From Zeus faber (lineage: Eukaryota; Chordata; Actinopteri; Zeiformes; Zeidae), in NCBI GenBank assembly GCA_960531495.1, contig OY482862.1, forward strand, positions 10,753,938 through 10,817,937: a stretch of 64,000 nucleotides of DNA, written 5' to 3'. The position numbers were made by a program, and so were the translations under genes. Position 1 is the first letter of the stretch. Every line of letters begins with the position of its first letter. A model generated the notes under the pieces. The model was not told the origin of the DNA, made no database searches, and saw nothing but the letters and a program-made list of their open reading frames with translations. This document shows, one piece after another, positions 1 to 15,200 of this stretch.

Positions 1-586
1 AAGAAAACTGTACTCCAATTGTCCGAGTTTGATTTACGTTTTGCCTCAAATGCCAAGTATTTCCAAACAGCACTCCTGTTTTCTTTCAAAACTGGTCACG
101 GAGGCTCTGCACTTGGCATCTGTAATGCGCTAACACCATAACAAACTGGGGTTAATGAGACTAGTGAAGATAGCAAGTGAGAGGAGGCGGGACTATGTGG
201 GCAACGCAGCGGTGTGTGCGAGACTCACTGTCAAGAGAGGAGAGAGAGCGAGGAAGTGCAGCTGCTTCTGGTATATCGATAGTGCAGATAATTAGTATTT
301 GTGTTGGTCCATGGGTGTAGCGTTGAAAAAGCTCTTTCACAGCTAATTGTATCTTATGAACAGCTGTGTAGGAGAAAATGTTCAAAAGCTATTGAAAGTA
401 GGCTCCACATGACCTTTGTTGTGAAGAGAGCTATACAAATAAAACATCTTTTGATGCCAGTTTCTCATAGACCAATCACACCGTCATGATGCAATAATCA
501 GAATGAAGAGAATAATGGGAACGCAGAGATAAGTTCAGAAATCTCCCGTTGGGATAATGCTGAAAGTAATGAATCTAAACACTCAC

Positions 587-3500
587 CCTCCAGAGGTAAT
601 CCAGGCCTATCAGCTCCAGGTCGTCCATCATGTACGCCCTGCGCTTTGCCACCAGCTTGCCCTCCCTGCAGTTGACGGCTTTGAAGAACCTCTCGAAGCA
701 CTTCATGCCGTTCTCTGTGAGCAGCGACGGGTCCAGCTGCAGAACGTTGTTCTCGAAGAAGTCCTTGTTAATGTCGGGATCCAGGTCCGGCTCGTCGCCC
801 ATCAGCTTCGAGTACCTGTCGGGAGCGAGACCACACAACGATTGAGTGACACCGTGAGACGATGGTACAGGTAAAGTAAAACTTATAAACTGGTAGGGCG
901 GCTGAAAGGTACCATTTGAAGCAGGCCTCACGGTCACAGAGGAAAACGGCGTTCTCTGCCAGACACTTCCAAATCTGCTTGGCCTGGGGGGCACACAGCC
1001 ACAGCTGGCCATCTTTCAACAGAAATCTGGGAAGAAAAAAAAGGAACAACCAATGAAGTCACTCATTTCATTTCGCAGCCCTGCTCTTTCTATAATTCCT
1101 TTTGTGTAACAATTATTTTTTTCTTAATTTAGGCATCCACATTTCCTCCATGTGATTCATACATGTGTGAGAGCGTTAAGGTCATGTTGTACCTCAGGAA
1201 GTTGAGGCGTTCCTGCACTTCCTGGACATGGCTGTAGCGGCTCCCAGGCCTCACCGTCTGAGGGTCAAACTCTGCCTGTTCCGCTGCGCGTGGCAATCAA
1301 GATATTCAGAGGTCAGAGGTGACAAACCCAGTCAAAAGCATGCATTTGTTCATCTTTAAAAACTGGTACAGGGGACGGCCAACCTTTGGAAAACTGCCTC
1401 ATGGTTTCCATGTAGGCTGAGAGGTTTTCAGCTACCAGAGTGACCAGTGCATGGTTGTGCTGCAGCTGGTTTATCAGGTCATGGCGGTAGAAGACATGGG
1501 GACTCCGCTGCGTTTGACTGGAGAGAGAGGACCGTAAGAGCTGGTTATTAGGAAAAACAAACAAAGCCGAAGCAAATAGAGTGGACGGTTTTCTGCTTTA
1601 ATAACACTAATTTGTCCAAAAAGCACAAAAAATAAATAAATTACATACACACATTTTCAAAGCCAAACAGACGAGGAAAACTGATTCTATCAAAGTCAAA
1701 ATCATCTCTTGATTTTTATATATTTTATTATATTTTATGAATCCCTCTGGGGGACATTGGTTCTCTGCATTTGACCCATTCTATACCAAGGAGCAGTGGG
1801 CAGCCACACTACAGCACCCAGGGACCAACTCCAGCTCTTTTGCAAGTGCCTTGGTCAGGGGCACAGACAAGAGTATTAACCACTAAAAACATGTATTTTA
1901 ATGGTGGGAGGAAACCGGAGCGCCCGGCGGAAACCCAAACAAACACAGGGAGAACATAACTCCACACAGAAAGGACCTGAGACGGCTGGGGTTTGAACCC
2001 AGGACCTTCTTGCTCCGAGGCAACAGTGCTAAAAACTGAGCCACCATGCAAAAATATTGAAATATGGGATGAGGCCACAGAGACAGAGAGCAGCTTCTTG
2101 AAAATTGGCATGGCTCCTCTGGAAATGTGACCAAAATGGCAGGAGACATCCAAGGCTCAACTATGTGAAAAATTAAGTTCATGGTTTTTCTCAGGGTACA
2201 ATGACTGCCGGTTTCCCCTGCGAGCAAATTCTGGCTTTGATCAGAATATGATTTCATATAATAAGTCACAATTTCTATCAGCAACATGAAATTATCCACA
2301 TTTCCCTGTCCCACATAGAAAAGATGACCGGCCTTTCCTATCCACAGAAACAGTACCTGAGATTCTGCGGGGCTTCTCCAAACAGGCTACAGATCTCTCT
2401 GATCTGCTTCAGGGCAGGAATCACCCATTTGTCATTGGTGCGGAGCTCCTCTATGAAGCGGTCGATCCACTGGATCTTCTGTGTGTCTCGGTCCTGCAGG
2501 CAACAGTAAACACCATTAGCATCCCTTAATGTGGCGCTCATGCAGCCCTCCCCATCTCAAAACATCAACACCAACGCATCCCCGGCACCTGCGAGCAGCT
2601 GTAGTCTAGTATCTTGATGTGAGCGCTGAGAGCCTGGTCCATAATGTCCACGGGCACATCATCGCTGTGCGCCAGGTTCCACAGCAGGTTGAGGACCTTG
2701 TGGGCCATCACGCCGTCCTTGTCGTCTTCTGCCAGCCGCCGGATCAGCTCCAGCAGCTTCTCACGCTGCTTCTTGCTCGCGTTTGTCCAGCTTGCCTGCA
2801 TCAGGAGAACACGGCATCCAGAGGTCAGGGCAAAAGACAGAACACAACTTTATAATTCGTGACAAAAAGAGAAATGGAGTGACGCTCACCTTGAAGCAGT
2901 CAAAGAGGTGGTCCAGCTGCTCAGGTGAGAAGTCCCACGCCAGCTTGGCGAGGAGATCATGGACATTCTTCACAATAGCCTCGTGCTTGCCAGCCTGGAA
3001 GAAAGACAACAGCTCATTAAACGCAGGGGTCTAAAACTACAATTTAATGCGACCTGTTTTTAGCAACTTCAGAAAATTGTTTTGGTCGATGGTAGAGCAC
3101 AGCGCGTGCACCCAGACCTGACACATAATGCTGCTGCTATGCAGAGTGGGCGAGCGAGACAAAGCGCCAATCAGAGGCGTCAACAGGGAAACTGTTTCCA
3201 AAATATCTAAATAAACAAACAAACCTTTATAAATTGATGTCCCCCCCCCTCTCTTTAAGGGAATTACACAAAAGCAGATACTTTCATCCATCCACATCAA
3301 GTCGTAGAATTACCTGCGCGGCCCAGATGTTGTCCAGATCTTGCATGGTGAGGGCTTTCTCCTTGATAACGAAGCGGAGGATCTTCTCTAGCTTCTCCAC
3401 GTACTGTGGCTGGTGCAGGCTGTCTCGGAGCACGATTGACAGGATGTGGTTCTGCTGGATCCACTCCTGCCATTACAGAAGGAAAGAATGAAAACACAGT

Positions 3501-6500
3501 TGTTGATGGGTAGGGGACACAGAGACAGTGACACAGAGACAGAGAGAAATTGACAGAGGTGAACATTTCAGCTCACCGCCATGCGCTCTGCAGTCAGCCA
3601 TTCCTCCTCTTCTGGGTTGTGCCGATGGGTGTAGTAGGAGACACTTGAGATAACCTTGTTCACTTCATTTAGTGCATTCATTTTGCCGTTGAAAGAGGAA
3701 ATTTGCAATAACCTAAGGACGAAATGCAGAAATCCTTAAATTCTTAGCTACACTATTAAAAACAATGATTTGCATTTGGGTGTTAACCAACTTCACAAAA
3801 ATGTTACTCTCTGATGATTAAAAATAAATTGTAATAAGATTGTCAGATACTCACCTAAGAATCATTTTTAACCTAAAAATTTCTAAATTCTTCACTGTTT
3901 CTTCCTGCCCCGGGACACGAGAAGCCAGGTTTTTCAGGGACTTGATTATCATGGACAGTGCGTCATTTTTGGCTTCATTCTTGGCCTCTTTCTTTAGCTC
4001 TTCATCTGTGAGGTTCTCTAGAAACTGGGGAACCATCTCGATGACGGGGAGGAAGTACTTCTTCACTGTGTGCAATGTGAGGAACTCGTAACACTGGCCA
4101 AAAGGCCTGCAATATACCAAAAAAAAAAAAGAAAAAAAGAAATCCAAGAACAAACAATCAGAAAACACGGACTTGTGCACTCTGCCAAGTCATAAAATAT
4201 TCCGTAATGCTCTATTTTGTATATGAATATTGGCCAGCGACATCCACTAATGGCCTCACTTTATAAGTGCAGCGATGATCTGGACGTTCAGTGCTTGGCC
4301 ACTCATGAAGCGATCGTGCAGCATTTGAAACCCGTTTAACGTGCCAAATTTGTTTATTAGGTCCACCAACCAGCCCTGAGTGGGACAAGGAAAGAAGAGA
4401 ATGAGATCAATCAATTCAAGACAGAGTTAGAAATCACTTGTGGAAGACGTAAACCTCGATTCCATTAAAATATGTAAAAGATGTAATTTCACGCAGAACG
4501 ACACTTATTTGCTGGATGCAGTATGTTGAACAAATATATTGTGTACAAATGATCTATATTGAAATCCCCTCTTGTTCACTTATTTTTTATGGGGGGGGGT
4601 AGTTAATGAATGGATCCTCAACATAAAGGAATTGTTTACTGAATCAAGCTCATGAACTTGAGACCTCATTTACATATCTGCATTATCGGTGCAGGTAAGT
4701 AAAGACAGAAGGAGAAACTCTGAAACTGATGAAAAATAAAATGTCCACACATAAAATATATATGACGCAAATAAATCTTTTTGTACATTAGAAGGGTCTG
4801 GGTTTTGTTGCAAGTCAAAAAGAACAACAGTATAATAATATTAGTCACACAGTGAAACCCATAGTAGTACTGGGCCCTGTGCCAACTGAGGCAGACAGGC
4901 AGCAACGCTGCAGAACAATTCACATTGACCTTGTGCCCACGCTGCGTTCAGCACGCCTTCATTGTAAAACTACTATTCCCTGGCATCGCCTCCTTTCCAT
5001 TTATGCATTCAGCATTCTGACACGAGCTAAGTGTTTGTTTGTACACTTAAATTAGATTTCCATATTTTTCTATTATCAATCTGGTGCACAAAGCGTTTGT
5101 CTTTGTTTCACTGGGGCCCTGAGGGCAAGCCAGGCTAGAGTTGCACTCGACACGGTTTCTGCCTAAAATGAAGATTCACAAGCTTACGGAGGAAGAATAT
5201 AACATTTTCAATCCCTGCCGTTCCTATGGCAATAGCAGAGGAACTATAACCTGCAGAACATCCAGTGATGCATTTAAGATTCCACCATCCCAAAACACAA
5301 TATACCTGAAATAGACAGGACATTTCAGAACAATCAATATAAATACAGAAGTGTTGATATATATCAAAAAATAGATAATTGGGTTGACACCATCATTTTG
5401 ATATTATTCCCAAAAATGTTCAAAAACAAAGAGAAAAATGGAATTCCTTAAAACTTCTCATGACCTCCAACTGCTGCTGCTGAGGTGGTGACAACTGACC
5501 TTGGGTGAGCGAGGGTCTGGAGGGCGGGCAAAGAGCTCATCGTCCGCCAGCTGCGCTCCAGCTGGGACGGTCTCCGAAGGCCGCGTGCCGTTATAGATGT
5601 GGAACTTGCAGTGAGGGTTGGTGGCCATGGCCAGCAGCTCGAGTAGAGGGAACCAGTCCTGAGAGAGCTTGACCACACACAGCTCCACTAGCCGGTGCGT
5701 GTTGTTAATGATACACCTCTGAGGCAAGAAGGAGGGATGTAAATCAATCAAAGTCCAAAGCCAGAGAAGTGCAGTGTTAACTATATTATTTTTTTAATAA
5801 AAAAAAATATATATTTTTTTTTTATTTTATTATTTTTTTAATAAAAAAAAAGGTACAAATAAATATATATCTTTTGGAAAAATATATGGTTGCACTCCCT
5901 ACAATATATGAAGAGTGGCAATAATGTATATATATTCTTCAATATATTGCAAATATAAGAATTGTTAATACATTTTTTATTATTAGGTATACTCCACATA
6001 CACTTGAGTCATCCTTGATGTCAGTGTTATGTGTAATCAGATCCTGAAAATATTGTGAGCAGAGTGTTTACACAAACACAAATAATAAAACCCACAAGAA
6101 TATCAATATATTAGATCGCCAATAGATTGATAGAGGTTATGCGCCAGGGAACAAATTACACTGAATGACAACTGATTGGTTGTAAGTCTGCTTATCTTTG
6201 TATCAGGTGAAGTTTATAAAACCTCACTGGATTTAGAGTTTGATAAACTAAACTAAAGCCCTTAAAACCTAGTTGAGTTTATAAACCTCAACTTGATTTG
6301 GCAAAACTAAGATAAAATACACAATGGAGATACATCAATGTGAAAGTCCTGACAGCTGTGTGTGTGCATCACTTCTTGTCCTTCCCAAGTATGACACAGA
6401 TCTGAATGAATTTAATTGTGGTAAGAACCAGGCTTTTAGGTTCAGATTTCAGGTTTTATTAGGGTGTAGGGATGCTTTCAACTTGATAGGGTGCAACCAT

Positions 6501-9177
6501 TGGCTTCCTTCCAAAATATTCATGTTCTAATGGAAACAGTCAGAGCAGATGAGGAAAGGAGATTACGTATAAAAATTCTGATAAATTCCAATTTCAAAAT
6601 GAAAACACCCATTTCACAACGAGTACACCTTTTCAATTTCAGTGCAAGTGCAGAAGTCCATTGAAAAGAAACAAATTTGCAATTTAGCTTCTTTTGTATC
6701 CCAACATCATGACTTCTTTGTGAAAAGGGCCTATTAATCCATCTCCTGAAAGAAGTTAACCCAAACAGCCAGCCTTGACGGCTTTCAGTGAAAAGATCAA
6801 TGATCACCACTGGCTGTGTCTCCTTTCCTCAGCCCTCCTCCTCAGCAGAAATCCTAACGGGAACCCAATTTGTAGGCAAGACATAGGCTCGGGCAACAAA
6901 TGCAATATATCAAACCAGCTAACAAGGAAAAAGGGAAAGTTAAGGCAAAAAAGGACAACACTGTTGTAAATGTTCTTGCTGAGCTACATTGAATAAAATG
7001 GTTTCTTTACCAACATACGATAACAGTGCCAAACCATCATTATACATGAAAGTGAAATGGAGACTCACATGGATCTCAAACTTCCAGCCACTGACTGCCT
7101 CATCTGTCAGGATCTTTGTGAAAGAGATGGTCAGACCATCTCTGAAAAACCTCTGGCATGCTTCACACTTAACATCCAGTCCTGCAAAGAAAACAAAACT
7201 TACATACAATTTTTTTTTTTTTTTTTGTCAAAACAGATGTCATTTTGCCTGATATCCCATTTGGAAAAATTAAGGGAAAGGAAATTGTTGGAAATGAAGG
7301 GCTAAATAATTCACAATGAAAAAATATCCCTTTGAGATTTTTTTTTACCCCCCAATGGGATAGTTTTATTTACAGCTCATCTTGACATAGACTCAGTTCA
7401 GACTTGGTAACTTGTGTCCAGATATATCTAGATTGCGTCTAGATCCAGTTGAAAGATTGCTGTTCACACCTGGCTTCAGAATAAATGATCAGATTTTGCT
7501 TCCCCGCAGAATATGCTATTACCACATAACATAGACCGTGCTCAAGATATATATAAATTTTTTTTTTTTTTATTTTTAGATCTCAGTGCATCCTTAATAC
7601 ATCTTGGATGTGCTCACACCTGGATTTAGAGCTGTCCACATGTGACCAGATCACTGGGGACTAGGGCTGACCCCTGAAAGACGACGAGTCGAATCATCAG
7701 TCCCTGAGAATCGACTGAGATCCTTCAAGTCGAATAGTCGTTTTTTTTCTTGTCAGTATGCATTACAATAACATGATAAAACAGATAGAAGCTTGGAAAA
7801 ATGCATAGGGATAACAGCTAAATGAGCAACCATAAATAAGGTGAATCATACATCTATTTTTATGTGTGTGAATCGTCCATGTCAGGACACGAACACGGCT
7901 CTCTGTGCAACCTGATCGTGGAGAGCCGTGCCACGTTTCGCCAAATAAAACAACTAAAAACAGTGTGTTTTAGTTGCTTTATTTGTCGGGACGGGGCATG
8001 GTTCCTCCGTTCCGTTCCTTTGAGATACATCGTAAACTACAACAGATTTTCCTTTCTACATCGGTGTCAGAAGCAGCTTAATGGAAAGACATCAGAGCTT
8101 TTTCTGTGCGATCACCAACAACAAAATTTAGGTCAACCTTTGGAGTAATAAATCAGCGGTCCAGACAAAATAGTCAAATTTAAAAAAAAAAAAAAAAGTA
8201 AAATGTTGCATGAATTTTGACAATAGAAAACAATCAAAAAGTTTCCAGCACTACCTTTTTTACTAAGATCTATAGCAGCTTCAAGGAGGACTTCCAATTC
8301 TCCCTTCGGCAAAACTGGAACCACCCATCGAGGCCTGAGGGAAAACAAGCATTGACAATCACAAAGTGAAAGACAATATACAGCGTTTTTACATTACATT
8401 ATAGCGAGCCCCGTACCTGTTGATCATATCATCCAGCTTGGCCAGGTCAGTGTGAGGGAAGGCTGGCTCCTCTTCCTCCAGCTGATGAGGCCCATCCCCC
8501 TGACCTTGTTCAACTGTTGGGCTCACCGGAGAGTTCTCATTGGATGAGTTAGGAGATGATGTCTGCAATAATTTTACACAATCACATTAAAAAGGGGGGG
8601 AGAAAAAAAAGGGGAAACACAGTTTATCAATGAGCTGCATTACTGCTATATTACACGGAACATGAAATCACAAGAATACAGTATCATGAGCAGCAGTTCA
8701 GCTTGTGTCCAAAGCGGCAGGTGCCAAAACACTTGTACAAATTAACAATCCTCCAAGTGGATTTTTTTTTTATCCTCATCTCCCTCAAAGAGATTAAGAC
8801 GGCACAAAGCAAAAGGTGTGTGGGTTGAGTTGGTCTGGTTAGGAAGCATAAATGTGCTACTGTGTGGAATGCGGGGTGTTATCAATAGATCCCCTGAATG
8901 GAGGGGAGGAAAGGAAAAAAAGATAGTGTACATCTGTGTATATTTAAGCGCCGGTGTAGGGATTCTTCCCTCGGTTTCTTCCTTGAGTTAATGACTGTGT
9001 ATGAGCAGCTACGGTGGCGTCAGCAGCTGTGTGAGCGAGTGAGAATGCTGCATAACTTGAGAAATGTGGGGGTGTGTGGAGAAGCTCTTTCTGCTTGGCT
9101 GACCTACATAGGCAGCTTGCCTTTCACGTCTCAGAGCTGCTCATCTCTTACCATCAAGAGGCCTGCATGTGTGTGCA

Positions 9178-9218
<41 letters not shown>

Positions 9219-12200
9219 CTCTGTTCATTGATATAGCCCCCCCCAGGCCCCCCACCCTGCTCCCATCGGGCATGATCGTGTGTGTTGTTAAGCTTGAGCC
9301 CTTGCCGGTGAATGACAAAAAACAGAATATGCTGCAGTGTCTAGACTCTCACAATGAGAGACATTAAGTTACACAACATTTCTACTCGTCTCTCTCCAGG
9401 TAAATTTCATTACATGTGTTGCAGCCGAGGTGCAAATAGCATTGTCTGTGGTCACTGAAGCAGTAAAATTGGAAGACGGGAATACCTGTATTTAAATCTC
9501 TACGGTCATAATGTCAAGCACAATTTGAATGAGTGCTGGGTGGGAAGCCAATCAGTTTGGACGATCTAAAGCTGATCTGAAAGCTTCACCTCTGACCAAT
9601 CACGTTTGTCGATATAGAACTAAGCCCCGCCCTGTCCTCGTGGACAGGTGGCGCTTGTAAACACAGTAGACACTCACACTGAGTGGACACAAAGCACAAC
9701 ATCCAGAAGAGAAACTGAAAGATGCATCGTTGACAACACAGACACATACAGTACATCCTTTTTTTGGGGATATTTAAGTTCCGACCCAAAGCAGGCGGTA
9801 AATATTCATTGTGTAAAATATGTCGACGGGATGTCCTGACGAAGACAGACAACACCACAAATGTTATTATATTTTAGAGGTACGTGTCGTATTTATTTTG
9901 TTTTTGATTTGATCAAAATTGTATTTTTGTGAAATATTAATTAAAGCAGCTGCACTTGTAACTAATTGTTCACGAACGGAAATTATTTGATTTCAAGTGG
10001 CAATATTAATTCATTTTAAAAATTAAGTTAACTGACGGAACTTATTTTATTTTGAATTTTCAACAAAAAATATTATACCTGGCCTGCTTATGAATTGTTT
10101 TTAAGCTCAATAAACACAGATAATATTTGACTGGAATCGCTCGCATTTGTCCGGGAAATTGAAGTCTTCCAGGACACGTTGACTGGCACCAATTTTTTCT
10201 ACCAGAAACTCTGATCAACATATGTACTCATAAATATTCTGTGATATCTAAACACCACTAGGACATAGTTCCATGTTATTCCTGCTCAAAAGAGGGGGAA
10301 AAAACTAACAAAGACACAATGAGTTCCTGAAACATGTTGACAGTTTCATGTTCTGCTTTTGGAACTGTGTCAGGGTTTTATGTTATAGTTGACTTAAAGC
10401 AATAAAGCAATTAAAAATATATATAATATTTTTATGGCATTTGTGTTCATGTGTCTTCTCAGAAATGCCTGTATTTTGTTGTTTGTCCACTGCACATTCA
10501 TATTTCTTTAACTCAACTCGGTTAACGTTAGTCAAAAATGGCCACAATGACGCCATGGCCCGGTACTTAAAGGGGCCATCCCCAGGTATCAAAAACAAGA
10601 CCCTCTTTCAGCCTTTGTTTCTGGAACCTAGGAAGGTAGGTATAATTTAAATTAGTTGAAGTAGTAGAAAACGGCTTCAGAGGAAAGAAAAATGGTATGT
10701 ATGTATGCATGCATATAAAATGGTATATGGATGTGTCCTTGATACACAGCCGTCTAAACCAAACAAAAGCCACTTTTCCACCAAGGGAAATTTCTCCATT
10801 GACTAGGAACCTTTGAAGGAACACAGTGCGTTTCCACTGAGGGACCAGGGTCTAAATGAAGTTCTGGGGACATTATTCCATGGACCAAAAAGTTTTGATG
10901 CTGTACTTTCAAAACCAAAAAGTTTTGATGCTGTACTTTTTTCAAAAGTACAGCATCTTTGGGGGTGGGGCTTGCAGCACCGAACATTTCTAATTGGTCG
11001 AGTACCCGCAGCATTTTATTTCAACCACCATATTTAAAAAAATATGCAGCCACAAACTGACTGTCGGTTGCGTTTCCACCCAAAGTGGAGGCTTGATTCC
11101 GCAAGGCTTACGGTATTGAGCCTGGCAGAATCAAATTTACCCGAAACAAGGTAAACGCGGGGTATTTTCAGCGGTAAACCTTGTTTGTGGTGGATCCGTG
11201 GTTGCCTTTATTGGTCTCTTTTTATTTTTTCCAGAACAGCTTTTTCATGCTAATCTTCATGGGTCTTTAGACTATGGTGGAACGCAGATAACAAAAAGCT
11301 GAAGGAACCTTTTAGTTCCTTGAAAAAAAATTCTTTGGACTAAAAGTTCCAAGTACTTTGGGTGGAAACGCAGCTAAAAAGAAGGATGAGAAGGACTGCA
11401 GACCTGATTCTGTGGCAGTGGAGGCTGGCTCTGGGCATCGGGGGCCTGCCCTTGGCCCTGGCCCTGGCCCTGACTGTCGTTGCCCCCCACCGGAGAACCA
11501 CGTGTGGTGGCCGTCATGCTCGCCACCGGGCAGATCTTGGCAATCTTGGCCTCTTAGGGAGCGCTATCCAGGAGGGAAATCACAGCTTCCTCAGCTGTAG
11601 AGCAGAGGGATGAGAGCCCGAATGCAAGAGAGAAGGACGCAAGCACCTGGAGGTCTGGATGGGCCGCTGAGACCATTGCATAACCTGGAAGAGACAAGAG
11701 GATAAAGGTCAGAGTGGCTAGTTTACAGGAGACACGCAAGCAATAAAATTGATGGTTTTATAGTTTACTAAGCAGGCACGACTTTACTCAAACCTAAAAC
11801 AATCAAAGCAACTCTCGAGAACTTGTCTGAATTGTGGTCCTCTCTAGGAGAGGCCAAGTTCCCAAACATACAGACCATAGGCAGAGGTCAGAGTGACAAG
11901 TGTTAACAAGACTGATAACAAGGCACCGTAGATGAGTCCAAAACCTGTTCTACCATCTCTGAATAGCTGACTCTGGGATGATTCCCATCAGATCAGCTGA
12001 GTATTTGGCACAGCTTAACAAAATGTCAGTATGATGATTGGTGAAACATGATAGCGCCTGCAAATTCAGCACTTGGCACTGGTGCTTGTCCATCTTAACA
12101 ACACATCCTGCACATAAATACAGGCTGTAACGAAACAATATTGGCGCATACATTATAGTAACTTATATTTAATTTTGAATTCAAGGTGAGTAAATAAGAA

Positions 12201-15200
12201 TAACTGGTAAGGCAAATACATGCATAAAAGATGTCAAATAATTGAAAAACTAAAGAATTAACCTAAATAATTCCCCTTTTCTAGTAATAAATACATAAAT
12301 GAGAAAGGTCATAATCATGTTCAAAATGAACAATTCTGGGAGTGTTCAGCAACCCTGCCGTCTGTTTTATACATGGCACGTCACAGCAAACATTCCATGA
12401 AATACTGTGGTGTTCTCTCTCTTTCAAGAAATTGTACATCAAAACGTTTTTAGATGTTCAAGTTCAAGAGATTATTTGTCACATACATTACATACGGTCA
12501 TGTATATGTAATTGTATATGGCTTTCCAACTGTGCTTGGTTCAAATAATCAATATGCTAGACAACAATAAGCCCTTAACTGCATTATTATATTCATTATA
12601 TTTTGCATATGGAAAGTGTCCACTCCAATTCACCCCAATACATAGACCGGTAACCTTCATTTCTTGCCAATCTTGCATGAAGTTGGCATCACGCAAATTT
12701 ACCTAGTTTACTTTTATTTCCTGTCCATGACCAGGTCATGCACCTGCACTACCAGGTGCATGGAATGAACCAAATACATTTTACAACAAAGGGCTGTAAA
12801 AGTATATACAGTTCTGCACAAAGAGAACTATCACAAACTAATATGAAATAACAATCATGTTTTTGTTTTTTTGTTTTTTACTGTGTTAAGATGTATAGAA
12901 AAACTTTTCTATCTCACTATTACTACCTAAACATTGTCAGCATCAGCTCCCTTCCATTGGTCAAATGTGTTACCAATAAATTCGTGTTTTTTTTTTTTTT
13001 TTTTACAATCCACCTGTTTTGTCTTTTTTTTTTTTCCCTCCTATCAGCAGATCTTCCATTTCTCCTCATCTTATATTATGCTGCAGAGCTCACAATGTTC
13101 ACTAACATAACAGGGTAACAGTCCTCCTGGTATCTGTAAAATATGAACCGCATCACTTCCAGTGCAGCAGTATTTTCCCCCTTCAGTGCATAGCAGAAAC
13201 AATATAATTTTGGATGAGACTAAGCACTATTAGTTTTTAAAGGGGAAAGCTTTGAAAAGCTCAAGGTGGTAGCGCCAATATACATGACGCCAGAAAAAGT
13301 GGCTTTCTGCCACACCTCTGTGTACATATCATAAATAGTTTGTGTTTGCCTAGAACATTGTCATGTTATTATTTTGTAGAGCACTGGATGGCATGAATGT
13401 GGAAGCATTGTCAAATTGAAAAAACATTATTGTAACAATGTATTTTGGAACATTTAACAATCTGTTGTTTACAATTGACAGGTGTATCTAAATCTGAAAT
13501 GTATGACAGAACTTCAGCTATAGAGTACCTACTAAAGTGGCGCCAGAGTGAAGTCACTTCAGTGTACAGTACACTGCTACCACATGCAAAGGAATACCAA
13601 TTAAAAGTGAATACAGGTATTCGTCACTAAACGAGCAAGTTCTGTTCCTACAACCAGGTCGTTAAACAAATTGGTCGATAGGCGAGGACCTGCGTTATTT
13701 GACGGTAAGAGGGCATGGCCATTGCAAACGCTAGTGTAGTGAATACTGACAGACTGCGGGAACAAGACTGAGAACAGTGATGCGATGAGATGTATATAGT
13801 GTATATAGCATATATAGTGTATATATCGGGTGATGCGCAATGAGATGCTTGATGCTGAGACGCCGTGATATTATAGGCAGCGTACAATACAGACTGGTCA
13901 GAGAGCTGGTTGTAAGTCCGAACAGTCATTAAACAGGTAGGTCGTTAAGTGAGTACCACTTGTATTCCACCACTACAAGTCATCACAGGTATCTTTAATA
14001 TCATATCCGCCACAAATCATTTAATGAGGAAACAAACACTGAGGATATAGATCATATCCATTTGGTTTTTGTTCCCCCCTCTTTGATTCAACTAAGATTC
14101 CTGCTATTGTCTAAAACTCACTGGATGAACAAAGCTTATGTTATTGCAATATAAGCAGATATCACAATTTATAGTTTAAAATTCACTAGGTAAGACTTAT
14201 CCCATTCATCTAGACAATGACAATAAACATTGTGATATCTGCATAATATTTCAAAATCTAATGTTAAAAGGATACAAGTGAGGTCTTGAAGTATGATATC
14301 AGAACAAGACAGTTCCCTGTCCTACCTGAAACTGTTTTGTTTCAAAAATTGTAGGTTACTCAAATTGCAGCAAATGAACTGCATATGGTGAATTCTTATC
14401 AAAACTGTCACAATATGATGATGTATTAATTTCATGATTGGATGATACAGTGAAAAATGATATACAAAGATATCAAATGCCCGTCCATTACAAATTAATT
14501 ATGCCTGATGTTACGCTCTACTGAATGCCAAATATAGATATCAGAGAAATTAATTACAAAGATATGTGCAACTTCGCTATAGTACAGTAACATACTAAAC
14601 TTAATGAAATCCCAAAAACGTCTTACTGTTTTCACTCATATTATATACGCAAGTCCAATGCTGCTTTCACACATGAATTCCAAACATTGTCCGGAGTTGT
14701 GCTTTCACACATGTAGCACACAACCGGAGATTGTCTGGGTCAGACGTGTTAAGACCTACTGGAAATACTCAGTTTGGTTCAGACCAGGGGCGGAGCCTGG
14801 GTCGAGCGTGCAGGAGGCAGGACGTGACACAAAGACACTGCGGAGTGATTGCACACCCAAGATGGCAGGCGAGGCTAATGACTTGCGTTGATACTACATG
14901 TATTTGGATGTCCACAACATAAACAAAAGAGTCGAAAGGAATACAATGGAAAGCAGAAAGGAGTATGAAACAGCTTGCTCCGTGCACAAAGATCCACACA
15001 AAGGTAAATAACTGGCCCAGGATAGAGACGTCATCAACACGCGACAAGCCCACTCACTCGCTGTGAACGCTCCGGACAATCACCTGCTCAATCGGCCATT
15101 TCACGGACTTTGTACTAGGGTGCTGGCTGGGTCAAGTCTGGTCGAAATGATTCTGACATTTGTGTTCACACATACAGCTCCTCTGGGTAATGTCCAGATA

